Assembly (NCBI GenBank): GCA_965248175.1
Contig: OZ252093.1
Coordinates: forward strand, 2,666,001-2,730,000
Reading direction: 5' to 3'
From: VXPQ01 sp965248175
Lineage (GTDB): Bacteria; Bacteroidota; Rhodothermia; Rhodothermales; VXPQ01
Length of the DNA: 64,000 bases
Numbering within the stretch: the first letter of the stretch is position 1; the number at the start of each line of letters is the position of its first letter. The translations under genes were made by a program, and so were the position numbers. Positions 44,311 through 52,032 of the stretch are shown piece after piece. The notes under the pieces are model-generated. The model was given only the letters and a program-made list of their open reading frames with translations, had not been told where the DNA came from and made no database searches.

Positions 44311-45609
44311 TCAGCGTGTCCCGTTCGATGCGCCCGTCGAAGCGGCATCCATGACATCCCGAATAGCCTCGACCACGAAATCCGGCGCTTCCCGGTGAAA
44401 CCACGTTCCGCTGCGCCGGGTCTGCACATGCCGGCTCCACGTGAGCCCATCCAGCAATTCTTCCCGCAATTCGGCCTTCGCCCGAATCCCGGCCTCTGTT
44501 TCGCCCACCCAGCGCGGCGTTTCCGGGGTTTGCAGGGACGTAAGCACAACCACGGGTATATCCGGCAGCGTCCCGGCGCCTGCAAAAGCGCCTGTTTCCA
44601 TCATGTCCCTGTATATCTCGAATTCGCCGCGTTCAGCATCCGAAGCGAGACCGTACAACATGCTCTTTCCGGCAATATATCGATCCATGGAATCCTCATC
44701 CATGGCGCCAAGCCGCTGTCCCTCCCCTTCATGCACCGGCTCTACCAGCACCAACCCCGCCACCGCACCGGGATATTGCCCGGTAAACGCCCGGGCAAAC
44801 ACGGCTCCGAGCCCGTGCGCCACCAGTATGTACGGCGGCTCAGCCTCCAGATTCTGCAGAAGGGTATGGAGTTCTTCCGCAATGTAGGAGGGCCTCCTTT
44901 CGGTCTGGCGGGACGGCGGCAAGGTATCCGAATATCCCAGACCTGAACGCGAATACGATATAGCCCGGGCGAACGCCTGTACATCATGGTGCACATAATC
45001 CCATACGCGCAGGTCCTCGCCCAGATCGGACACGAAGACGACGGGCATGCCTTCGCCTTCGTCCAGCGCATACAGATTGTAGCCCCCGGCATCCACTTTC
45101 CCTCCGCGAGGGCCATCGAGCATGTCCAACTCGCGGTACTTGACCAACCGGTCAACCCGATCCAGGCGCTGCTGCACCCGCTCCCGGGAAAGACGCTCCG
45201 CAGATGTGACGCTGCCGGGCGGCGCGATCGTCACGGGCCCCATACTCGCCTCCTCGTCGGAACAAACCCCTACAAACACCCCATCGGGTTCACGCTCAAG
45301 CTGGCAAGCTATCCGAAAAGAAGGCCACCAGGCAAACGACAGAAAACCTTCCAGCAAGCGCACCTCTTCCACAAGGAATTCCTCCCGGGCAAGGTGCTCG
45401 ACATACAAGCGCGCCGACGCCGATTCTCCGGCGTCGGGCAGAACGATCGTCACGCCGAAGGGCGTACCGCCGGGGTTTTGCATGAACCCGGTCCATCTGC
45501 CCGCTTCGGGCACATCGCCAGCCGGAATGGCGGTTTGGCCTTGAGCGTGTTGAAAGCCACACGAAAGAATGAGTACGGCGACACAAGTCGCCATCGCAGC
45601 AAAGCGCAT
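44311..45609 (-). CDS. Exported alpha/beta-hydrolase-fold protein lacking the serine nucleophile
   Basis: 432 residues from the ATG at 45609 (MRFAAMATCVAVLILSC, signal with possible lipobox); ATG 45633 is an alternative. Residues about 25-150 form an N-terminal beta-rich domain (AGRWTGFMQNPGGTPFGVTI) seen in some exported hydrolases. The hydrolase fold follows: GMPVVFVSDLGEDLRVWDYV, ARAISYSRSGLGYSDTLPPS, then PPYILVAHGLGAVFARAFTG. Related enzymes have GHSLGG here, but residue 266 is glycine in place of the catalytic serine, and the oxyanion HG is replaced by SD. It is probably a pseudoenzyme or binding protein, or a gene decaying like its neighbours on both sides. Reading frame intact. Confidence 0.75.
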   Translation of the reverse strand: MRFAAMATCVAVLILSCGFQHAQGQTAIPAGDVPEAGRWTGFMQNPGGTPFGVTIVLPDAGESASARLYVEHLAREEFLVEEVRLLEGFLSFAWWPSFRIACQLEREPDGVFVGVCSDEEASMGPVTIAPPGSVTSAERLSRERVQQRLDRVDRLVKYRELDMLDGPRGGKVDAGGYNLYALDEGEGMPVVFVSDLGEDLRVWDYVHHDVQAFARAISYSRSGLGYSDTLPPSRQTERRPSYIAEELHTLLQNLEAEPPYILVAHGLGAVFARAFTGQYPGAVAGLVLVEPVHEGEGQRLGAMDEDSMDRYIAGKSMLYGLASDAERGEFEIYRDMMETGAFAGAGTLPDIPVVVLTSLQTPETPRWVGETEAGIRAKAELREELLDGLTWSRHVQTRRSGTWFHREAPDFVVEAIRDVMDAASTGASNGTR

Positions 45610-45655
45610 GGGTACGTAAAATGGTTGGATCATCGTAGAGAAAGCAAAAAATGCA

Positions 45656-45794
45656 TTATTCTTCGCTCGCCATGCGGGCAAGCATATTCAGGTTGTTTCG
45701 GGCGGTGCGGTTGCCCGGATCGAGCCGGATCGTCATTTCCCAAGCCTGGCGCGCCTCGTCATACCGCTCGGCATTGCCATAAGCCACGCCCAGG
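45656..45794 (-). pseudogene. 3' stub of a TPR protein, cut by an IS element
   Basis: The last 45 codons and stop of a TPR protein remain: LGVAYGNAERYDEARQAWEM followed by TIRLDPGNRTARNNLNMLAR and MASEE. This matches the final repeat of TPR protein 1 (LYALSGDPENARRAWEAALR). The upstream end coincides with the left end of a degenerate IS3-family element at 45795. No other part of the gene appears beyond the IS, where an alcohol dehydrogenase gene ends, so the rest was lost by an IS-linked deletion or rearrangement. Confidence 0.78.
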
Positions 45795-46979
45795 AGAAAT
45801 GGTCCATAAAAGTTGGACAATCCTTTAAGTGTCCTGTCACATCGGGTTCATGCCGCCTTGGTCAGCGGTTTGCGCTTGTAGAATACGTCGTCGGGGGTTC
45901 GGTTGTCAAGTCCCTAATGGGAGCGCTCTTCGTTGAAGTAGCGCAGGTAGTCGGCGATGCGCCTCTTTGCCTGGGCCACCGTCTCGTATGCGTGCCGATA
46001 GACTTCTTCCTGCTTGAGGCTGCGCCAGAGACGCTCCACGTACACGTCCGCCCGGCCAGCGGCCCTTGCCGTCCATCGAGATCAGCACGCCATGCGCCTT
46101 GAGCGCATCGGTGAAGGCCTGCCCAAGTAAAATGCGCTCCCTGGTCGGTGTTGAATATCTCCGGCGCACCGTAGCGGGCAATGGCTTCCTCAAGGGCTTC
46201 GACGCAGAAGGCAGCGTCGAGCCCGGTGGGCAAGCACCTTGCGGCTGTGCCAGTCGATTACGGCCACGAGATAGAGAAAGCCCTTCGCCATAGGGATATA
46301 CGTGATATCCGCCGCATAGACCTGTCGGGGGCGCACAACCTTTATGTTCCTGAGCAGATACGGATAGACCTTGTGTCCGGCTCCCGGAGACGACGTGGGC
46401 GCTTCGGGTAGATGGCCCGCAGGCCCGCATGAGGCGAACGACGCGGCTTCTGGCGACGCCGACGCCTTACGCTCGGAGAGCATGCTCTTGATCGTGCGCG
46501 ATCCGCTCGTGGGGCGTTCCATATAGAGCCTGTCTATCTCTTCCGTCACGGCAAGATTCTCTTCGCTCTCGCCCCGAGGCCGATAGTAGGCCGTCGAACG
46601 GTTCAGCGACAGGAGCGTACACTGGCGAACCACGGGCAAGGGATGGAGGCGATCTATCGTCGCCCGGCGTTCGACTAACGGTCGCGACCGAGCGCCTTCG
46701 ATAAAAAATCCTTCTCGATCGACAACTCTCCGATCTTTGCGTGAAGCGCCTTGACCTCGGCCTTGCGCTCGCCCGTAGCGCCGCCCTGGCCTCGAGCGAA
46801 AACCTCCTCGGCGGTCTCCACCAGCTGCTTCTTCCAAGATGGTATCTGGATCGGATGTACCTCGAAGCGTTCGGCGAGTTCGGCCAGCGTGCTCTCGTCG
46901 GGTTGGTTGAATCGGAACAAGGTCGCAACAGTACACCTTAATTCCACCAAAATCTGTCCAATCAAACCGAACCACCTCT
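45795..46979 (-). mobile_element. Degenerate IS3-family insertion sequence
   Basis: About 1,185 bp, related along its length to the intact copy at 60318-61607. Both ends are recognisable: AGAAATGGTCC...TTGGACA on the left and TGTCCAATCAAACCGAACCA then CCTCT on the right. No target duplication is visible (AGG against ATC in the flanks), in keeping with later rearrangement. Near 46920 about 100 bp are missing that would encode the start of OrfA. The element separates a TPR stub from the 3' end of a zinc dehydrogenase gene, whose TAG stop takes its last two bases from the IS end. Confidence 0.85.
45862..46965 (-). pseudogene. Broken IS3-family transposase (orfA and orfB)
   Basis: The orfA part (46675-46965) keeps LAELAERFEVHPIQIPSWKK and EKDFLSKALGRDR but has an unrelated start in place of the MSRRTRRTHSPSFKAKV helix. 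The orfB part begins well (SRPLVERRATIDRLHPLPVV, VYAADITYIPMAKGFLYLVA with the first catalytic Asp) but breaks at least twice: one frame ends after VIDWHSRKVLAHRARRCLLR near 46190, a second carries AAFCVEALEEAIARYGAPEI and FNTDQGAHFTWAGL, and a third is needed for the end. The DNVYVERLW segment around the last catalytic Glu is damaged. It cannot encode an active transposase. Confidence 0.85.
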
Positions 46980-48012
46980 ATCCCACAGGAATTAACAGCG
47001 TCTTAACACCGCGCCGGCGCTCGAACCCCTCGAAGGCCTGCTCCCACTTCGTTACTTCACGGATATCGGTGATGAGCGGCTTCGTACGCACCTGCCCGGT
47101 TTGCAGCAGTTGCAACGCACGCAGCCATGCGGCAGGCACGCTCGCGTTGCTGCCGGTTACGACAAGTTCCTTGTAGCATACCTGATCAAGGTCCCATGCG
47201 ATCGGTTTGCCGAAAAGCCCGATCTGAACATACCGCCCCCCTCGGCGAACAAGGTCCAGCAACCCTGCGGCGGCAGGTCCTGCGCCCGAGCATTCGTACA
47301 CCACGTCGGCCCCCATTCTTTCAGGAGTGATACCGGCAACGAGTTCCGAAGGGTTCTCGCGCTGTACGTTTACGATGTGGTCGGCCCCGAACGCCCGGGC
47401 CATGTCCAGACGGTGCCCGTCGCTGTCCGTACCGAGCATGACTACGGTCGCGCCGGCTGCCTTTACCACCTGCAACGTAAGCAGGCCGATGGCTCCGGGA
47501 CCCGCCACGACCGCCACATCGCCGGGCGATACCGTCGGGGTGCTCGAAACACCGTGAACAACGCATGCAAGCGGCTCGGTCAAGGCGCCGGCGTGAAAAT
47601 CCACATTGTCCGGCAAGGCATGAATATTGGAAGCCGGCACGATCACGTACCGGGTGAATCCTCCGTTGACGGCAGATCCGATCGAAAGGCGATTCAGACA
47701 CAGGTTGGCGCGCCCGGTGCGGCAATAGCGGCATGCGCCGCATGTAGAAAAATAGGTCTCGGTCGTTACGCGAAGGCCCGGCGCAAGATGATCCACATCG
47801 TCTCCGGCGTCCACAATTTCACCCGCAACTTCGTGTCCGAGAACGACAGGGGGCCGTGAAGCGAATTCGTCCTTATATATATGGAGGTCCGTGCCGCAGA
47901 TGCCGGCAGCCTGCACGCGAATCTTGACTTGTCCGGGAGCCGGGTCGGGTTCGGGAATATCACGGAGTTCGATATGCCCCACGCCCGGCGCCACTTTCAT
48001 TACGGCTTTCAT
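46978..48012 (-). CDS. Zinc-dependent alcohol/polyol dehydrogenase (MDR family)
   Basis: 344-residue medium-chain dehydrogenase related to threonine and sorbitol dehydrogenases. The catalytic zinc site is in GICGTDLHIYKDEF and GHEVAGEIVD; the structural zinc site has four cysteines in CGACRYCRTGRANLC. The NAD-binding motif is VAVVAGPGAIGLLTLQVVKA, followed by MLGTDSDGHRLDMARAFGAD. The ATG at 48012 is preferred (MKAVMKVAPG); one at 48021 is possible, and the open frame extends far upstream only because the intergenic DNA is GC-rich. The stop TAG lies on the junction with the degenerate IS, so the natural C-terminus may be slightly altered. It is divergent from iolA and may oxidise a polyol or hydroxyacid in the sugar-acid pathways to the right. 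Confidence 0.88.
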   Translation of the reverse strand: MKAVMKVAPGVGHIELRDIPEPDPAPGQVKIRVQAAGICGTDLHIYKDEFASRPPVVLGHEVAGEIVDAGDDVDHLAPGLRVTTETYFSTCGACRYCRTGRANLCLNRLSIGSAVNGGFTRYVIVPASNIHALPDNVDFHAGALTEPLACVVHGVSSTPTVSPGDVAVVAGPGAIGLLTLQVVKAAGATVVMLGTDSDGHRLDMARAFGADHIVNVQRENPSELVAGITPERMGADVVYECSGAGPAAAGLLDLVRRGGRYVQIGLFGKPIAWDLDQVCYKELVVTGSNASVPAAWLRALQLLQTGQVRTKPLITDIREVTKWEQAFEGFERRRGVKTLLIPVG

Positions 48013-48183
48013 GGCAACCATTTCATTCGATGTACGTTCACGGGGTGATTTTCCCCAAGCGTGTTTGCCCTCCCTGTACATACCGCTTGAAAACCGGGTT
48101 CCTGTCCTACGCAACAATGTTACATTTCCGCAGTGTACGGCCAGAGGAACACAGAGGCGGTTCGCCGGATTTACCATGTGCGG

Positions 48184-48345
48184 CGCCGGGTGCATGCTGC
48201 GGACCCGCCCCGGTGTGCGGATGCATGCTGTGGACCCGCCGGAGCCGGGTGCATGCTGCGGCCCACGCCGGTGCGCGGATGCATGGCGTGAAGAGCGTGG
48301 CCCCTCGGACCCTGTACTGTGGACCCGCCGGCCGCCGGCTACATG
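48184..48345. repeat. GC-rich degenerate tandem repeat upstream of iolA
   Basis: In the 404-bp divergent region between the zinc dehydrogenase and iolA, a core of the type GGGTGCATGCTGCGGACCCG recurs at 48189, 48219 (as GCGGATGCATGCTGTGGACC) and 48247, then with more change at about 48276 and 48313. The units come in two alternating variants, giving a period near 57 bp. TGCATGC inside the unit is palindromic. No protein or RNA gene is evident. The remaining bases (48013-48183, 48346-48416) hold nothing I can assign beyond presumed promoters. Confidence 0.65.
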
Positions 48346-48416
48346 CCACTGACCTCCGCCGCGCGTAGACACACGCCGCGCCAAATATCTTTACAAAATA
48401 TTCTCATCCTGACCCC

Positions 48417-49892
48417 ATGCCCCCCGCTCCCCTGCATCATTATATCGAAGGCGACTGGCGACTCCGCCGGGAAAGCCCCCTGCTGGACGTGATCAACCCG
48501 GCCACCACTGCACCGCTGGCGCGGGTTCCCCTCTCCTCGAAGGAAGAGGTGGACCATGCCGTGCAGGCGGCGCACAAGGCGTTCCGGGAATGGCGGGCTA
48601 CGCCGGTCACGGAACGGATCGGATACCTCTTCCGGCTCAAGCAGTTGCTGGAGGAGCACGTAGACGACCTTGCCAGAACCATCACGAACGAGTGCGGCAA
48701 AACCTTCCGGGAAAGCCTGGGCGAGCTCCGGCGGGGCATCGAAAACGTGGAGGTGGCTATCGGAACGCCCATACTCATGCAGGGCGTGAACAACGAGGAC
48801 ATTGCGCGCGGCATCGACGAGCACATGATCCGGCAACCGCTGGGCGTGACCGCAGCCATCACTCCATTCAATTTCCCGGGCATGATCCCTTTGTGGTTTT
48901 TGCCCTACGCCGTCGCCACCGGCAACTGCTTCATCCTGAAGCCAAGCGAGCGCGTCCCCATGACCAGCACCCGGCTATTCGACCTGATCGACGCCTGCGG
49001 CTTTCCGCCGGGCGTGCTGCAACTCGTCCACGGGGGCAAGGACACGGTGGATGCGCTCCTCGATCATCCGCTGGTGCGCGCCGTGAGTTTCGTAGGATCG
49101 ACGCCGGTGGCGCGGTATGTCTACAGCAGGGCATGCGCTGCAGGAAAACGCGCGCAGTGCCAGGGAGGCGCCAAAAACCCCGTGGTGATCATGCCGGATG
49201 CGGACATGGACATGACGACGCAGATCATGGCCGACTCCGCTTTCGGCTGCGCCGGACAGCGATGCCTTGCCGCCTCCGTAGCCGTAACGGTAGGAAGCGC
49301 AGGCAAGGCATTTACCGAACGGATTGCAGACGCCGCTGCATCCCGCCGGGTGGGCTACGGCCTGGACGAGGATGTGCAAATGGGGCCCGTCATTTCCGGG
49401 CAAAGCAGGCAGCGCATCGAAGGACTCATTGAAACGGGTACGAAAGAGGGCGCCCGGCTGGTCGTGGACGGCCGGGGCAAACAAGTCGGGGGCTACGAAG
49501 ACGGGTATTTTCTTTTTCCCTCCGTGCTTGCCGACATTCCCCCTGCAAGTACGCTGTCCCGGATCGAAGTATTCGGTCCCGTGCTGAGCCTGTCCCATGT
49601 CGAGACCATCGACGAGGCCATCCGGTTCGTGAACGATCGCCCCTATGGAAACATGGCCTGCATCTTCACAAGCAGCGGGGCGCACGCACGGCAATTCCGC
49701 CACGAAGCGGACGCCGGCAACATCGGCGTCAACATCGGCGTGGCCGCCCCGATGGCCTTTTTTCCGTTCAGCGGCTGGAACGAAAGTTTCTTCGGGGACT
49801 TGCATGCGCAGTCCTGGCACGGCGTGGAGTTCTACACGCAAACGAAAGTGGTGGTGGAACGCTGGCCGAGCACATGGACCCGCACCTTCTGA
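48417..49892 (+). CDS. iolA: Methylmalonate-semialdehyde dehydrogenase (CoA-acylating)
   Basis: Converts malonate semialdehyde or methylmalonate semialdehyde with CoA and NAD to acetyl-CoA or propionyl-CoA. The 491-residue product matches MmsA/IolA. It begins with HYIEGDWRLRRESPLLDVIN, has the NAD-binding region ITPFNFPGMIPLWFLPYAVA and a GSTPVARYVYSRA motif, and carries the catalytic Cys283 in GCAGQRCLAASVAV, where GQRCMA-like sequence separates this group from other aldehyde dehydrogenases. C-terminal features include NIGVAAPMAFFPFSGW and SFFGDLHAQSWHGVEFYT. It is followed after 15 bp by iolC, pointing to the last step of inositol catabolism. The start at 48417 follows the family's usual N-terminus. 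Confidence 0.93.
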   Translation: MPPAPLHHYIEGDWRLRRESPLLDVINPATTAPLARVPLSSKEEVDHAVQAAHKAFREWRATPVTERIGYLFRLKQLLEEHVDDLARTITNECGKTFRESLGELRRGIENVEVAIGTPILMQGVNNEDIARGIDEHMIRQPLGVTAAITPFNFPGMIPLWFLPYAVATGNCFILKPSERVPMTSTRLFDLIDACGFPPGVLQLVHGGKDTVDALLDHPLVRAVSFVGSTPVARYVYSRACAAGKRAQCQGGAKNPVVIMPDADMDMTTQIMADSAFGCAGQRCLAASVAVTVGSAGKAFTERIADAAASRRVGYGLDEDVQMGPVISGQSRQRIEGLIETGTKEGARLVVDGRGKQVGGYEDGYFLFPSVLADIPPASTLSRIEVFGPVLSLSHVETIDEAIRFVNDRPYGNMACIFTSSGAHARQFRHEADAGNIGVNIGVAAPMAFFPFSGWNESFFGDLHAQSWHGVEFYTQTKVVVERWPSTWTRTF

Positions 49893-49907
49893 TTTATCCG
49901 GCCAAGC

Positions 49908-50867
49908 ATGTCCGAACGAACTTTTGACGTCATCAGCCTGGGGCGGCTGGCGATCGACCTGTACGCCGACGAGGTCGGCGTGGAACTGTCCCGCGTACGG
50001 CATTTCAGCGTCTATGCGGGGGGATGCCCGACCAACTTCGCCACAGGCGCAGCGCGGCTGGGTCTGCGCGTGGCGATGGCGTCCCGGATCGGCACAGACG
50101 GCTTGAGCGACGGTCTGGTCGACTTTCTGACGAAAGAAGGGGTCGACACCCGGTATGTCGTACGCGATCCGGAGCACTTGACGGGGCTGGCTTTTCTGAG
50201 CATCCTCCCCCCCGACACGTTCCCGCTCGTCTACTACCGCCCCGATCCGGCCGACATGCACATGACGGCAGAGGATATCGCCCCCATCGCTTTCGACGAT
50301 ACGAAGGTGCTGTTCGTGGCCGGGTCCCGGTTCAGCGGCGAACCCGCCCGCAGCACATCACTGGGCGCTATGGAGCTCGCGCGCGCGGCAGGGGCGGAAA
50401 TTATCCTCGATATAGACAGACGGCCCACGCTCTGGGCAGACCTTGACGCCTTCGGCGGACACCTTCGCAAAGCGCTCCCTCTTGTGGACATCGCCATTGG
50501 GACGGAGGATGAAATCACTGCCGGCGCCGACCGGCCAAGCGTTGAGGAAGCCGTACCCGTGCTGCTCGACCTGGTGCAGCAAGCCGTCGCCGTCAAGCGC
50601 GGGGAAAACGGCTCGGAGGTGTATACGAAAGACGGAGGCGTACATCGCGCGCTCCCCTTTTCCGTGGATATACTCAATGTGCTTGGCGCCGGCGACGCCT
50701 GGGCCGCCGGATTCGCCTATGCGTACTTGCAGGGATGGGCATGGGAAAGATGCGCCCGGTTCGGCAACGCCACCGGGGCGATCATCGTGACGCGCCACGC
50801 CTGCGCGAACGACATGCCCACGCGCAAAGAAGTGGCTTCCTTTATCGAGGAGCAAGGGGGATTCTGA
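49908..50867 (+). CDS. iolC: 5-dehydro-2-deoxygluconokinase (PfkB family)
   Basis: Phosphorylates 2-deoxy-5-keto-gluconate, the fifth step of myo-inositol degradation. The 319-residue product begins FDVISLGRLAIDLYADEVGV with YAGGCPTNFATGAARLGLRV, closely following IolC proteins, and LPPDTFPLVYYRPDPADMHM is also an IolC hallmark not found in ribo- or ketodeoxygluconokinases. The PfkB signature 2 is VLGAGDAWAAGFAYAYLQGW with catalytic Asp263. It overlaps the next gene by one base (TGATG), so kinase and aldolase are translationally coupled. The earlier inositol genes (iolG, iolE, iolD, iolB) are not in this window. Confidence 0.9.
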   Translation: MSERTFDVISLGRLAIDLYADEVGVELSRVRHFSVYAGGCPTNFATGAARLGLRVAMASRIGTDGLSDGLVDFLTKEGVDTRYVVRDPEHLTGLAFLSILPPDTFPLVYYRPDPADMHMTAEDIAPIAFDDTKVLFVAGSRFSGEPARSTSLGAMELARAAGAEIILDIDRRPTLWADLDAFGGHLRKALPLVDIAIGTEDEITAGADRPSVEEAVPVLLDLVQQAVAVKRGENGSEVYTKDGGVHRALPFSVDILNVLGAGDAWAAGFAYAYLQGWAWERCARFGNATGAIIVTRHACANDMPTRKEVASFIEEQGGF

Positions 50868-51850
50868 TGGGGACCGCACCCATTCGGGCAGGCCAGGAAA
50901 ACCGCGAAGACGGAAGCCATAAGGACCATCCCGCGGCGCACGTTGCGGTCGAGCGCCATTTGAGCCGGTGCGCGGGGGCGGAAGGCGCGTTTACCGTGCT
51001 CGCCATCGATCACCGGGCCAACCTTGCGGAGGATATGGCGAACGCACGGGGTCGCTCCGTGAGCAGGCAGGACATTCTTGCATTCAAGCGGGCGGCCATC
51101 CGGGGACTTGCCGGTTCGTACAGCGCCGTACTGACCGACCCGGATTACGGCTTCCCTGCACTGGCGGATATGCCGGGCGCCCCCGAAAACGGATTCGGCC
51201 TCCTTGCCCCCCTGGAGGTCACCGACTACAGTGCACATCCAAGCCGGCGGGAAACAAAGTTCATTGAAAACTGGGGCGTGGAGGAAATCGTCCGTTCCGG
51301 TGGCAACGGCGCAAAATTGCTGCTGTTTTTTCACCCGGAGGCCCGCCGCGCCGATGCGCAAACGGAACTTGTCGACCGGATCGGGGCGCAGTGCCGCGCC
51401 TGCGGCCTGCCATTCTTCCTGGAACCGGTGGCCTGCTCGCTCGACCCCGACCAGCCGCTTTCAAACGAGGAACGTGCGCAGGTTACGGTGGAAACCGCAC
51501 GACATTTTTCGCAGCGCAGTGTGGATGTGCTGAAAATGCCCTTCCCGCTGAATCCCGATGCGCACCCGGACACCTGGGAACCGGCGCTCCGGGACCTCGA
51601 CGAGGCCTGTGCGGTCCCGTGGACACTATTGAGTGGAGGCGTGTCGTTTGCATTGTTTGCAAAACAGGCGGAGGCGGCGTGCCGGGCCGGCGCCAGCGGA
51701 GTCATCGCGGGGCGGGCCGTTTGGGGCGAGGGGGTGGCGTTGCAAGGCGATGCTCTGGACACTTTTATGAAGACCATCGCCCGCAAACGCATGGAAACCC
51801 TCGCTACGCTGTGCAACCGGTACGGTACCCCGTGGCATGCACGGTCGTAA
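50867..51850 (+). CDS. Class I aldolase, LacD/DUF2090-like; candidate 2-deoxy-5-keto-gluconate-6-phosphate aldolase
   Basis: 327-residue class I (Schiff-base) aldolase of the tagatose-bisphosphate aldolase LacD type. It starts at the ATG overlapping the iolC stop. Family marks are FTVLAIDHRANLAEDMANA, SYSAVLTDPDYGFPAL, a Lys-containing NGAKLLLFFHPEA, the probable Schiff-base Lys223 in SVDVLKMPFPL and LLSGGVSFALFAKQAEAACR near the C-terminus. In several proteobacteria an aldolase domain of this type (DUF2090) is fused to the C-terminus of IolC. A separate, coupled gene here suggests it splits the product of IolC into DHAP and malonate semialdehyde, which IolA then uses. This assignment rests on context; tagatose-bisphosphate activity is the alternative. 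Confidence 0.8.
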   Translation: MGTAPIRAGQENREDGSHKDHPAAHVAVERHLSRCAGAEGAFTVLAIDHRANLAEDMANARGRSVSRQDILAFKRAAIRGLAGSYSAVLTDPDYGFPALADMPGAPENGFGLLAPLEVTDYSAHPSRRETKFIENWGVEEIVRSGGNGAKLLLFFHPEARRADAQTELVDRIGAQCRACGLPFFLEPVACSLDPDQPLSNEERAQVTVETARHFSQRSVDVLKMPFPLNPDAHPDTWEPALRDLDEACAVPWTLLSGGVSFALFAKQAEAACRAGASGVIAGRAVWGEGVALQGDALDTFMKTIARKRMETLATLCNRYGTPWHARS

Positions 51851-52032
51851 CGCCCCGGTCTGCCTGAAACATGGTATGCTTCCGGTAGATAAGCAGCGCA
51901 AAACACCCGGAAACGAATAGTGCAATGGTAACCCGGCGCGCCCGGGCGCGTTGCATCGGGGCAAGCGATTTGCAAAACACCGGCCTTGCGCCCATTTTGC
52001 ATACTTCATCCTACAAATCAATCAATAATCGG

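Noticed and set aside
48013..48384. N-terminal extension of the zinc dehydrogenase by about 120 codons
   Set aside because: The extension is low-complexity translation of GC-rich repeats; the family N-terminus starts at MKAVMKVAPG (48012).
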